Shown piece by piece: positions 24,979 to 36,340 of a DNA stretch of 64,000 nt. This DNA comes from Cornus controversa (lineage: Eukaryota; Streptophyta; Magnoliopsida; Cornales; Cornaceae). The DNA is taken from contig CM048849.1 of assembly GCA_026545225.1 (NCBI GenBank), positions 9,450,041-9,514,040 of the forward strand, read 5' to 3'. A model generated the notes under the pieces. It saw only the letters and a list, made by a program, of their open reading frames with translations, did no database searches and was not told the origin of the DNA. Position numbers and translations under genes: made by a program. Numbering within the stretch: the first letter of the stretch is position 1; every line of letters begins with the position of its first letter.

Positions 24979-27867
24979 ATGGTGATTCAATTGTTGGTGC
25001 GATTAATGATATTGTTATTATGGCTACGAGGAGCATCAGCAGCAAGAGTAACAACAGCATCTGTAGCAAAACCTGGTTGTAACGACACATGCGGAAATGT
25101 TACCATTCCTTTCCCATTTGGTATTGGTATTGGAACTGATTGCGCAGCCAACGAGAACTTTACAATAAGTTGCAACTACTCTTCCAATCCACACAAACCT
25201 TTCTTCACTACCAACAATCTTGAGGTGCTTGATATTTCAGTACAGTTGGGCACTGTTAAAGTCCTTTATCCGATGCTGGCTTCTGATTGTCCAAATGGGA
25301 CTAATGATCATCAAGTTCTTGCGAATTTGTCCAGTCCTTTTAAACTCTCCGACGAGGATAATCTTTTCACGGCCACAGGTAGTTGTAACTACCAGGCCTT
25401 AATGAGGAGCCAAGGAGGAACAGTTATAGGTGGGTGCTTATCATTCTGCAGAGACAATTCATATTATCAAGAATTCTGCCAGGCCACAATCCCTACGTCA
25501 CTCAACTTCATCAATGCATCTTTTAAAATGATTGATGAATCCAACAGTAATGCTGCTAATGCAAAAGATTGCAAGTATGCGTTCATAGTGGATCGAGATT
25601 GGTACTATTATAACTTGACACGTATCTCTGACATGCAAAAAATGGAACGTGTTCCTGCTACGCTGGCTTGGGGCACACAGGGAAAGTGCGAATCATTTAG
25701 CAACATGTCCGCGTCTGCTAATGATAGTACTCATTCTGCAGGAGAACTATGCAAAGCATATTACTCATTCTGCGAGCAAGATTATTATTACACCTCCACG
25801 TCAAGCTATGAAGTAAAACACCAATGCTATTGTAATTCTAGCTATGAAGGAAACCCCTATGTATCAAATGGATGTCAAGGTATGCACGTACATATTTTAA
25901 GTACTCATTCTGCAAATATAAATTTGATCGCTAGCTCACATATATATATATATATATATGGATCCTCTTATCTATGCACACATAAGTTATCAATCTGCAA
26001 TAATACTGAAAACATACTGAAACATGTCTCAAGCCTTGCATACTTAACTACTTTGTGATGTATATATATGTGTCAGTGTCAAGCTAGGCATGCGACATAT
26101 GAATCAGTAGACTAACTATTTTTGTTTTATTTTTCTAAATTACTAGCTATTGGTGGAGCCGACAACAAGAAAGCTCGAATAATTATCATAGGTATGTTCC
26201 TTCTTTCTTTTCTGACATATTCAAGACAATTGTTGTACCAAGCTAAGACTAAAACACCTTTTTTTCTGTAAATATTGTATTTGTTCCTTGAACAGAAATG
26301 TGGTCCGGAAAATGAAGAAGAAATTAAGAAAAACAAGAATGAGAAAGAATACTACTACCTCCTTCCCAAATTACATATTTCTCTTCCAATTTTGAGATGT
26401 TAAAAAAATATAAGTGGCCCTTTCAAAACTCTCAATTTCCTAAATTTTCAAATTTTTTAAAATTCATAATGTGTATCTTTAATTTTTTTTTTTTTGAATG
26501 TCAGTTTAAGGGTTTTAAATGGAGCTAGGCATCAATTGCATATACACTTAAAAAATTGGACTCGCCAAAACGTATATTGATTTTGTAATGAAGAGAGGAA
26601 TTAAATTCAAGCATCAGATGTTTAGGTTGATAAAGTGACACTTTTCCAACTGAGTTCTACAGGTATTAGTACAGGTGTAATTGGAATACTACTTCTACTT
26701 GGTGGTACATGGTGGTTGTATAAATTCGTGAAGAGGAGAAAGAAACTCATGCTCAAACAAAAATTCTTTAAACGAAATGGGGGTCTGTTATTGCAACAAC
26801 AATTGTCTTCAGGGGATGAAGGTAATGTTGAGAAAACCAAACTGTTTACTTTAAAGGAGTTGGAAAAGGCCACAGATCGCTTTAATGAGGATCGGATCCT
26901 TGGTCAAGGAGGACAAGGTACTGTATACAAAGGAATGCTGACTGATGGTAGAATTGTAGCAGTTAAAAGGTCCAAGATAGTGGATGAAGGCAACCTTCAA
27001 CAATTTATTAATGAGATTGTTATTTTATCACAAATTAACCATAGGAATGTGGTTAAGCTGCATGGGTGTTGTTTAGAGGCAGAAGTTCCCTTGTTGGTTT
27101 ATGAATTCATCCCAAATGGATCCCTTTACCAGTATATCCATGAGCAAAATGAGGAATTTCCACTTACCTGGGATATTCGTGTTCAAGTTGCAACAGAAGT
27201 TGCAGGGGCTGTCTCTTATCTACACTCAGCAGCTTCTATGCCCATTTATCATCGAGACATTAAGTCCACAAACATACTGTTAGACGAAAAATTCAAAGCA
27301 AAGGTGTCAGATTTTGGGACCTCAAAATCAGTTTCCATTGATCAAACTCATATGACCACACTAGTACAGGGGACCTTTGGATACTTGGACCCAGAGTACT
27401 TCCAATCAAGCCAGTTTACAGAAAAGAGCGATGTTTATAGCTTTGGAGTAGTTCTTGTTGAGCTCTTAACTGGAAAAAAACCAATCACAGCAATCATTTC
27501 AGAAGAATGTCGAAGTTTGGCAACGTATTTCATATTGACAATAAAGGAGAACCGTTTATTTGACATTCTTGATGCTCGAGTTTCCACAGAGGGTGAGAAA
27601 GATGAGATCATGCGGGTCGCTAATCTTGCGAAAAGATGTTTGAGCTTGAGCGGGAGAAAAAGGCCTACAATGAAAGAAGTTGCGACTGAATTGGAAGGGA
27701 TTAGAATTTCATATGGAGTATCTACTGTTCAACAAAATTGTGAAGAGGAAGAATATGTAGTAAATGAACTCACAGGATTTTGGGATGCTGCTTCAACTTC
27801 AACAGGGTCTTGTTTGGATAGTAATGTCTCATCGTCATTGGATGTCCAACCTCTGTTATTTAAGTAA
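24979..27867 (+). CDS. Wall-associated-kinase-like receptor kinase, 3 exons, no EGF repeats
   Basis: Exons 24,979-25,879, 26,147-26,191 and 26,663-27,867 join in frame (901+45+1205 nt, 716 residues) with GT/AG introns. The chosen ATG starts [18 protein letters not shown], a signal peptide ending near ASAA; an upstream in-frame ATG at 24,919 would bury it. Exon 1 carries the GUB_WAK galacturonan-binding domain ([18 protein letters not shown]), many N-glycosylation sites and the cysteine-rich [12 protein letters not shown] motif. The 45-nt exon 2 is a juxtamembrane linker. Exon 3 starts with the membrane span ([18 protein letters not shown]), then the Ser/Thr kinase: [11 protein letters not shown] loop, VAVK lysine, HRDIKSTN catalytic loop, [15 protein letters not shown]. 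All catalytic residues are present. WAKs normally have EGF-like repeats before the membrane span; none is encoded here. Likely role: plasma-membrane sensing of pectin or wall state, with cytosolic kinase signalling. Confidence 0.92.
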
Positions 27868-27920
27868 TCGTGATTGTTAAGAAGGTTTTCTTTCTTCATA
27901 TTTTACATCATTCTTGTTTG

Positions 27921-27926
27921 AATAAA
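27921..27926 (+). terminator. Candidate polyadenylation signal of the WAK-like gene
   Basis: AATAAA lies 53 nt after the stop codon, within a T-rich 3' flank that repeats TTGTTT motifs. Position and sequence fit a plant near-upstream element; use is inferred. Confidence 0.5.
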
Positions 27927-27929
27927 TAG

Positions 27930-29672
27930 TGTATTTTCCTACTTATGTTGTTTAAGAAATTGTGATATGTTTGTTTGTAACAAACTTTGAATTTTATATA
28001 ATCATGTGGTTGGTTTTTTGCCTAACCAGAACGCTGAAGGCTAATATTATCCATTTCAAGAAACCATCTCTGATATTAGAGTTTACTTTTATTGTTCATC
28101 CATATGTTGTTGAAACCACGGATAATTAAATAAAAATGTGTGTGTGTTTTTGAGACTACTACATGCCCTTGAAATAAACGTGCATTAAGTAGTATTAAAC
28201 TTTTAAGAATATTTCTAGAGTTTCACGATAAGTTAAATAGATACATGTGTGTGTGTATTCTTTGTAATATAAAGACACTACTAGCTAGTGTGAAAGAAAC
28301 AGATACATTAAACACAAGTTATATAGTTACATGTGTGTATATTCTATGTAATATATATTATACATAGTAAAATATGGTACAGAAAAAAAGATTCAGAAAC
28401 ACATACAAGAATATTTCGATATTTTTTTTTTAAAAAAAAAGGTTATTAGAATTCGGCCAAAAAAGGGGGAACATAAAAATATGAATACGGATACATAAAT
28501 GTATAATACGTTATATAGATTAAAATTCAGAACAAAAAATTCGACTATAAGCATGTTATTTATTTTTTTTATATGTCATATCTTTGTAAAGAGAAAATAA
28601 AATAAAAGAAAATGTAAGAAATAATACAATAAATTCTCATGCAAATTGACATTGCAACAATAATCATGAAATTTATAAACTTTGAAAAAAAATCTATATG
28701 AATCTATTGTCATTCTCTAATGTTTCAAACAATCCACAACCACAAACTTTGTCATTCTCCAAAGTTCCAAAAAATCCATAACCACAAAATTTGTGTATAT
28801 ATATTGCTATACAATTGTATGATATTAATGCATAAGTTCATAAAATTTCATTACTTCACCAAACACTACTTAAAAGGGAAAAGAGTTGAGATATAAGGCT
28901 TAGTAATTAGGATTGTATAGGGAAAGGAAAAAGGGTTGGGATATAAGGCCAATTAATCGGGCACCTGATAAATCAAAGAGTTTATATGAATGAAAGAGGA
29001 GTTTATATGAATGAAAGAGTTTTATACGATTTCAACTTGCAAAAAGGCTAGGATGCGAGGCGAATTAAACTGTCACTCCTTATATGACAGACGAGTTAAA
29101 GAAATTTGTAAGGTTTTAGGTTAAAATACCCAATTTTACCGTATCTTTTAAGACTGGATGACAAACGGGAGTATATCTTAAAGAAACGTACACGTATAAA
29201 TCACGTATCATTCACAAATTTGCTAACTAATATATTACATAGACACCACTCGTTAGTGTGAAAAGAAATTTATATCCAGTTTTGTCCTAATAAATGATAG
29301 GCATTCAATCATTCGTAATAAAGAGAAGGGTGGATGTGAGGCATGTCTGCCTTGAGTTTCTCAGATTAATGTCCACATTAGAATTTGGGTTCTCCATAGA
29401 TTTATAAAAGAAGCAACATGTAATTGTTGTTTATTTGCTCTCCATTTCTTGAACAAAAGGCACCACAAGAGATCCTCAAAAAAAAGGTTTTTTTTTTTTT
29501 AGAGAATTTCTCAATCTTCTAATTATATAAAAGCTCAGCAAGCACCATGTTCCTTAAAGAAAATTCATCAAACAGTTGACATGCACCATTTAGTTGATTA
29601 TTTTGACGGATTCTATTTTCACTTTTTTCTATTAAAAAAAAAGAAATTATAAGAAAATGTCATTATATGATC
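27930..29672. other. Intergenic, nothing recognised
   Basis: AT-rich DNA with short TGTGTG runs near 28,140 and 28,245 and homopolymer tracts. No coding frame or element ends found. Confidence 0.55.
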
Positions 29673-29677
29673 TCACA

Positions 29678-30058
29678 TGTAATACCCCGCTCCAACACAT
29701 GGTATGATATTGTCCGCTTTGGGCCTGAGGCCGCACGGTTTTGCTCTTGGGTTTTATCCCAAAAGGCCTCATACCATTTGAAGAGAACATACTACATATA
29801 AGCACATCCCCTTTTCCACACCCAGGCGATGTGGGATTGAGCACCCTGCACCCTGTTAGTGTGGTAGCTCAGCCCAGTGTCTGTCTATGCACCCGCCCAC
29901 TCACACCCGTCCACAAGGGTTACTACAATAAGCACATCCCCTTTTTCCACACCCAGGTGATGTGGGATTGAGCACCCTGCACCCTGTCAGTGTGGTAGCT
30001 CAGCCCAGTGTCTGTCTATGCACCCACCCACTCACACCCGTCCACAAGGGTTACTACA
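29678..30058 (-). mobile_element. TRIM solo LTR with internal 130-bp duplication
   Basis: The sequence starts TGTAATACCCCGCTCC and ends GGGTTACTACA. It is flanked by an exact 5-bp duplication TCACA (29,673-29,677 and 30,059-30,063). It matches the LTRs of the TRIM array at 39,651-40,555. The block beginning AGCACATCCCC is duplicated in tandem (29,801 and 29,931), which explains why it is 381 bp rather than about 260 bp. Orientation follows that array, whose primer-binding site is on the minus strand. No coding capacity. Confidence 0.85.
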
Positions 30059-30063
30059 TCACA

Positions 30064-30391
30064 AAAGGTTGTTTGACATAAAAATCTTGTTCTCCCTTTT
30101 GACAGTATCAGAGGTCTGTAGAGAGAGTTTGAAATGATAACTCTCTAAGATTCTTTTTTGCCTTTAACAAAGGGCTTCAAGATTGGAACGGTGGAATGAA
30201 AGAAAATTTAACTATGAAAAGCGAATAAAGGAACTGGAAGACTAAACTAGTTAAACTGGAATACTGAAATTTCATTAAATAGAGATTGAAGTACAAGGCA
30301 GGGAAAGAAACTATCTAAGTGCTGAAAAGTAATGCTCGAATATAAAATTGCACTAAGGAATGTAAATTGATAGTACAGTAGTGATGTTTTC
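30064..30391. other. Short intergenic stretch, nothing recognised
   Basis: A- and G-rich sequence between two TRIM copies, without repeats or reading frame of note. Confidence 0.5.
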
Positions 30392-30530
30392 TGTAATACT
30401 CTACTCCAACACATGGTATGATGTTGTCCGCTTTGGGCCTAAGCCTGTAGCACATCACATACTACATATAAGCACATCCCCTTCTCCACACCGAGGCGAT
30501 CCACCCCTATGAGGCCCAACGTCCTTGTGA
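30392..30530 (-). mobile_element. Truncated TRIM fragment
   Basis: TGTAATACTCTACTCC through GTCCGCTTTGGGCC to CTTCTCCACACC is LTR-like and then jumps to ATCC-ACCCCTATGAGGCCC, the TRIM internal sequence. It is cut at 30,531 by the gypsy LTR. The missing TRIM part is not found on the other side of the gypsy element. Confidence 0.7.
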
Positions 30531-31119
30531 TGCAGGAGGATCCGAGTCAGAGGATGCTGAGTTGTCAGATGGCATGTTGATTGCACTAAGATAAAGATGT
30601 TAGGAAGTCGTGATCTTTTTCTAATTGGGGCAGTTTTGGGTGCGTTTCGGTATTTTGGCCATAATTTTGGCTGCGGGTATCAGAATCACTCATATAACCC
30701 CAATTTGGAAATATCTCTTCGGCGTGCATGTCGTGGCCACCTAGCTACGCTGGTGTATATCTTTTTCGAGATCAAAATCTACTGTTTTCCCTTCCGAATC
30801 CCCATTTTCGTTATTTTTTTTCCGTTATGGTAATATTTCTTTTATTGTTTAGGAAGTGATTCTGAACTCGATTTAGGCCAAATTTTTGGTAGAATACTTC
30901 TTTTATTACGTATTTTATTTTGGCATGATTATTGGAATTTTGCTATTTTTGATAAAATTCCAATAATGACGATTTTCAGCTATATAGCCCGGCTTGTGGG
31001 CTGATTTTTGGGGACTTTTAATTTTGATAATATTGAACTGAATACCAAAGGATTTTCTCTGTGTTTTGGGCAATTCTCCTCTGTTCTTCCCTGTGAATTA
31101 CCTGTTGACACTATCCTAA
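30531..31119 (+). repeat. 5' LTR of the Ty3/gypsy element
   Basis: It begins TGCAGGAGGATCCGAGTCAG and ends CCTGTTGACACTATCCTA. It aligns along its whole length with the 3' LTR, with a number of substitutions and a ~30-bp gap near the start (the 3' copy has extra sequence after TTGATAGCACTGATA). The divergence is visibly larger than in the copia-type element at 46-56 kb, so this insertion is older. Confidence 0.85.
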
Positions 31120-31197
31120 AAAATAATCACTATTATGTTCGACGTTAGTTAGTATCAGAGCTTCAGCATCTTCCTGGGTGAGATTTCATCAGTTTCC

Positions 31198-32151
31198 ATG
31201 GCTGGTGGTTGTGGTCGTCACAGGCAAGTTCAAAACGAGGAAGTCCCACACCGTGATCGTAGTGTTTAGGATTTGATGATTGAGGATTTACAGAGGCAAG
31301 TTGCGGAGTTAACCCAGCGTCTAACGGCGTAGGCTTTCAGTGACCATAAGATGGAAAATCACGACTCCGATTCCAGTTCCAAAAATTCGTTTCACAATCG
31401 TGCTCAATTTTGGGAGCACCGTGGTCGGGAGGATCATCATGGAGACCTCGATTTCAGAGTGGATCTGCCCGAGTTTTCTGGTACATTATAGGTCGAAGGA
31501 TTTATCGATTGGTTGAATGAAGTAGAGTGTATCTTTGAGTATAAGGAAGTCCCAGATCGTGTCAAAGTGAAACTGATCACTATCAAACTCAAAGGCAAAA
31601 CATCTGCATGGTGGGAGCAGTTGAGGCGATCATGAAACAGGCAGGGCAAGGCCAAGATCACTGATTGGGGAATGATGAAAAAGAAGATGAAGGGTCACTT
31701 CCTTCCTTTCGGCTACACTCAAACATTGTTTCTGTGATTTCAGTCGTTGAGGCAAGCCATGAGATCGGTTGATGATTATACAGAGGAGTTCTATCAATTG
31801 ATAGCCCGGAATGATTTATCTGAGATGAAAGAGTAGACGGTGGCGCGGTATTTGGGAGGATAGCGGCAGCCCCTGCAGGATGTCCTCAGCCTTAACTCAC
31901 TTTGGACTGTTTCTGAAGCATACCAACACGCACTTGTTGTGAAAAAATAGCAGAATAGGAGACCAGTGGTCAGGAGCGATCCAAGCAATCGGCCAATTCG
32001 CCCTCAAGAATCCCGTCCTGTCCAGCTGCCACCACAGGGTAATTCTAACTCAAATATTAAATGTTTCAGATGTGGTGAATAGGGACATAAAGCGAATGAG
32101 TGTAGGAAGCCTTCTAGTCAGAAGGGTAAAAATCTCCTGATTGAGGAAGAC
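31198..32151 (+). pseudogene. Gypsy gag with multiple in-frame stops
   Basis: The frame opens at ATG 31,198 (MAGGCGRHRQ) and holds a retrotransposon gag core (DLPEFSG, then FIDWLNEVECIFEYKEVP and AWWEQL). It ends in a zinc knuckle C-x2-C-x4-H-x4-C, CFRCGE-stop-GHKANEC. About ten stops break it, most of them TAG at sites where the family usually has Q or W. Gag would form the particle around the element RNA. No function is possible without readthrough. Confidence 0.8.
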
Positions 32152-33626
32152 TTGGTAGATGAAACTGAGGAGATTGGAGAGCATGTGTATGACGATGATG
32201 AAGATGGAGATAGGCTGTATGGAGATAGTCATGAGACTCTGGTCATTCGTAAGAGTTTACTGACTCCCAAGGGTGATTCAGGAGACAATTGGTTGAGAAC
32301 CAATATTTTCCACACGACCTGTACAGTTGCAGATAAAGTCTGCAAGATATTCATTGACAGTGGCAGTTGTGAGAACGAAGTGCCTGAAGAGGCTGTCCAG
32401 ATTTTGCAATTGAAGACAGATCGTCATCCCAACCCGTACAAATTGTCATGGCTGAATAAAGGTAGTGAGGTAACAGTAGATAGGCGATGCCTAGTGTCTT
32501 TTTCGATTGGCAGGAAATATTTTAATAATACTTGGTGTGATGTTGTGTCTATGGATGTTTGTCATGTACTGTTAGGCAGACCTTGGCAGTATGATCATAG
32601 TGTTATTTATGATGGGCAAAAAAATACATATTCCATTAGCATCAAGGGGAAGAAGATTGTGTTGGCCCCTCGTCGGGAAGGAACCCCGGTAGCTAATACT
32701 ACTAACCTGTTTTCTATGTCCAGGTTTTTAACTAAGATTGAGTGTCGGGACGTGGTCTATGCTTTGCTGTATTATGGGAATAGTGCAACAGACGTGAATC
32801 CAGATTTACCAGCAGAGGTGCAGCAGCTATTAGTAGAGTTTTCTGACCTAATGCCAGAGGATCTTCCTCCTAGGCTACCACCTATGAGGATTATTCAGCA
32901 TCAGAATGACCTTGTTCCGGGGTCCAGTTTGCCTAATCGACCGGCGTATCACCTCAGTCCCAAGGAATCTGAAGAGTTGCAGCGACAGGTGGTAGAGTTG
33001 TTGGAGAGGGGCTACATCCGTGAGAGTATAAGACCATGTGCAGTTCCTACTCTGCTAGTGCCGAAGAAAGATGGCTCTTGGCGTATGTGTGTTGATAGCA
33101 GAGCAATCAACAGGATTACAGTGAAATATAGGTTTCTAATTCCCCGTCTAGATGATATGTTAGACCAACTATCCGGTTATAAGGTTTTCTCAAAAATTGA
33201 CCTTAAAAGCGGATACCACCAGATTATAATAAGGCCTGGGGATGAGTGGAAGACAGTATTTAAGACTCAACATGTGTTGTATGAGTGGATGGTCATGCCT
33301 TTTGGGCTGTCCAATTCGCCCAGCATATTTATGAGATTTATGCATCAAGTTCTATGGCCTTTCATGGGGAAATTCGTTGTATTTTACTTCGATGACATCC
33401 TCATCTATAGCCCGACATGGACGTCACACTTTGATCACCTCCGTGCTATTTTTGATATGTTGAGGACAGAGCACCTGTTCGTCAATCAAAAGAAGTGTTC
33501 TTTCTTCACTACTTCTATAACTTTTCTTGGTTTTGTTGTGTCTACTAATGGTGTTCATGTAGAACCATCGAAGATAGATGCGGTCTTGGAGTGGCCCAAA
33601 CCAAAAACCTTGCACAATGTCTGAAG
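32152..33626 (+). pseudogene. Gypsy pol, protease and reverse transcriptase part (open frame)
   Basis: In the same frame as gag. The region starts with the linker, then an aspartic-protease-like region with FIDSGSCENEV (the usual D-S/T-G triad is DSG). Next is the RT: VPKKDGSWRMCVDSRAIN, KIDLKSGYHQI, VMPFGLSNSPSIF and the catalytic FDD of FYFDDILIYS. The frame stops at a TGA (about 33,622) where homologs read R, a CGA to TGA change. This 490-codon stretch is the only long intact part of the element. Confidence 0.88.
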
Positions 33627-35390
33627 TTTTCATGGATTGGCATCTTTCTACCGTCAATTCATCAGAACTTCAATACTCTGATTGTTCCTATCACAGTGTG
33701 CCTCAAGGGACGTGATTTCCATTGGTCCGAGGAGGCGGAGGCCGGTTTTCATCTGGTCAAGCAGAAGATGACAGAGGCACCAGTTTTGGCACTTCCTGAT
33801 TTTGAAAAGGTGTTTGAGGTAAACTATGATGCATCTGGGGTTGGCATTGGTGGTGTTCTGAGCAGGAGGGACGCCCAATAGCTTTTTTCAATGAGAAGCT
33901 ATCAAGATCAAAGAAGAATTATTCAACCTATGATCTGGAGTTTTATGCCATAGTTCAGTCCCTGAAGCATTAGCGTCACTACCTAGTATAGAGGGAGTTC
34001 ATTCGTCTCACTGATCATAAGGCCTTGAAGCACATCAATGGCCAACACAAGCGAAGTAGACGGCATGCCAAGTGGGTGGCGTACTTACAAGAGTTCACGT
34101 TTGCGCTGAGGCACCAAGTAGGGAGTCTAAACCATGTTGCAGATGCACTGAGTCGTCGTACGTTGCTCCTCACCACCATGAGCACCAGAATTGCAGGATT
34201 TGAGACCTTCTCTGATATGTATGCTACAGATCCTTCCTTCGGGAGGATAATTCAGGAGGTAACTGATGGTCAATGACATGATTTTATTTTGCATAATGGT
34301 TATCTGTTTCGTGGATTAGAGTTGTTCATTCCAGATTGTTCACTAAGGCAACAGATTATTAGTGAACTTCATAACGAGGGTCATTGTGGGCGAGTTAAGA
34401 CGTTGGCTTTGATCTATTCGAACTATTATTGGCCCAAATTGACCAACGACGTGGCTCATTATGTGGAGCGTTGTTATGTGTGTCAGCAGTCCAAGGGAGT
34501 TCTCACTAATGCGGGCTTGTACACACCTTTACCGGTACCTGAAGCCCCTTGACTTGATGTCAGTATGGACTTTGTGTTGGGTTTACCCCGTACCCAGCTG
34601 GCCTTGGATTCTATTTGGTTGTGGTTGACAGGTTTTCCAAGATGGCCCATTTTGTAGCTTGCAGGAAACCAATGGATGATGTCTGGGTCGCCCATCTTTA
34701 CTTCAGGGAGATTGTGCGTTTACATGGTGTTCCTCAATCCATCACTTCAGATCGTGATACCAAGTTCATGAGTCAATTCTAGAGGAGTCTGTGGGAGAAA
34801 CTAGGGACAAAGTTGAATTTTAGCAGCACCTACCATCCCCAGACAAATGGTCAGACCGAGGTGGTGAACCAGAGTTTGGGGAACCTTTTGAGGAGTTTGG
34901 CAGGAAGTAAACCAAAGTAGTGGGATTTGGCATTACCTCAAGCAAAATTTGCCTATAACAGGTCGAAGAACAGAACAATAAGAATGAGCCCATTTGAGAT
35001 TGTCTATGGTCAAAATCCATCTGGGGTGCTTGACTTAGCCCCTATTCCACGTGTGGGTCGTTTCAATCGTAAGGCAGATGAGATGGCAGAACATCTTTGA
35101 GGTATCCATGAGCAGGTCAAGCTGGCCATTCCCAAGAATAATGCCAAGTACTTTTTAATGTTGGTGATTTTGTTTGGGCGGTATTAACTCGTGATCATTT
35201 TCCTAGTGGATAGTATAATAAGCTTAAGGAATGGAAGATTGATCCTTGTGAGATCCTGTAGAAAATCAATGATAACGCATACAGATTGCACTTCCCTAGT
35301 CATTTGAGGACTTTTGATGCCTTCATTGTGAAACACCTGAGTCCTTTATTTTATGGATTCTGATGAAGCTAATGTGAACTCGAGGACGAG
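33627..35390 (+). pseudogene. Gypsy pol, RNase H and integrase part, broken
   Basis: After a 1-nt shift near 33,665, the RNase H region is recognisable (VNYDASGVGIGGVLSR, later RLTDHKALKHI). An integrase HHCC zinc-binding region follows (34,360-34,500, CYVCQQSKG). The integrase core is spread over two frames, with [18 protein letters not shown] and TNGQTEVVN carrying the D, D and E positions. Further stops occur at W and Q sites. I see no chromodomain motif in the C-terminal part, which ends IVKHLSPLF. Confidence 0.8.
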
Positions 35391-35414
35391 TTCTTTCCAA
35401 CCAGGGGTGACTGA

Positions 35415-36018
35415 TGTAGGAGGATCTGAGTCAGAGGATGCTGAGTTGTTAGATGGCACATTGATAGCACTGATATACCTTGAGTTGGCAGATCACGGCA
35501 AAGATGGTTGGAAGTCGTGATCTTTTTCTTAATTGAGGCAGTTTTGGGTACGTTTTAGTATTTTGGCCATAATTTTGGCTACAGGTATCAGAATCGCTCA
35601 TATGACCCCAATGTTAGATGGCGCGCACATCGTGTCCACCGAGTTACGCTCGGTGTATATCTTTTTCGAGGTCAAAATTCACTATTTTCCCTTCCGAATC
35701 CCCATTTTTAGTTATTTTTTTCCGTTTATGGTAATATTTCTTATGTCGTTTAGGAAGTGGTTTTGAACTCGGGTCAGATTTTTGGCAAAATATTTCTTTT
35801 ATTACGTATTTCATTTTGGCATGATTATTGGGATTTTACTATTTTTGGTAAAATTCCGATAATGACGATTTTCAGCTATATAGCCCGCTTTGTGGGCTAA
35901 TTTTTAGAGCACTTTTGATTTTGATAATATTGAATTGAATACCAGAGGATTTTCTCTATATTTTTGGGCGATTCTCTTTTGTTCTTCCCTGTGAATTACC
36001 TGTTGACACTAGCCTACA
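35415..36018 (+). repeat. 3' LTR of the Ty3/gypsy element
   Basis: It begins TGTAGGAGGATCTGAGTCAG and ends CCTGTTGACACTAGCCTACA, 604 bp. It is the partner of 30,531-31,119 and a little longer because of an extra block near 35,480. Confidence 0.88.
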
Positions 36019-36039
36019 GATTTTAAAAAGAAATTCTTA

Positions 36040-36340
36040 CTAGTGGCACTTCCTCAGATGCTCAGCATTCTAAGGATGGGCCAACTGCCTCCCTTTTAAT
36101 GTCTCTAGTCAATATGCCCCCTATTGCCTCCAAGTCCGCCAGAGATATATAACTCTGATTTTCACCAATAGATGATTTCTTCAAGTGTTGTCATCTTTAC
36201 CATCCCCATCCCATGAGCGGTTCCTTGTTCCCCTCTCATCTTTGGCCACAAATCTTTTTAGTTGGCCCTTACAAATCAGACTTTCAATCTTCTTTTTCAA
36301 GTCTATGCACTCATCTGTATCGTGCCCATACAGATATAGA
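36040..36340 (-). pseudogene. Gypsy gag fragment (different family)
   Basis: The minus-strand reading YLYGHDTDECIDLKKKIESL, followed by ICKGQLKRFVAKDERG, resembles the H-x-GHDTEEC-x-LK...IE.LI..G.L region found in gag of Tat/Ogre-like gypsy elements. Downstream, VIYISGGLGGN resembles the I..I.GG motif of the same proteins. Stops interrupt it. It is only about 300 bp long and is joined directly to a LINE fragment on the other strand. Confidence 0.6.

Larger units (their letters stand above)
30531..36018 (+). mobile_element. Ty3/gypsy LTR retrotransposon, decayed
   Basis: Two LTRs in direct orientation (30,531-31,119 and 35,415-36,018) flank gag and pol in the order gag, protease, RT, RNase H, integrase, which defines the Ty3/gypsy superfamily. 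A primer-binding site for initiator tRNA-Met (TAGTATCAGAGC, about 31,150) follows the 5' LTR, and a purine-rich stretch (CCAGGGGTGACTGA) precedes the 3' LTR. No matching target duplication flanks it (TGTGA left, GATTT right), so one flank was probably rearranged. Many nonsense codons and a few frameshifts make it defective. Confidence 0.9.

Noticed and set aside
29741..29971. 76-codon open frame
   Set aside because: It lies wholly within a TRIM solo LTR and follows its internal duplication.
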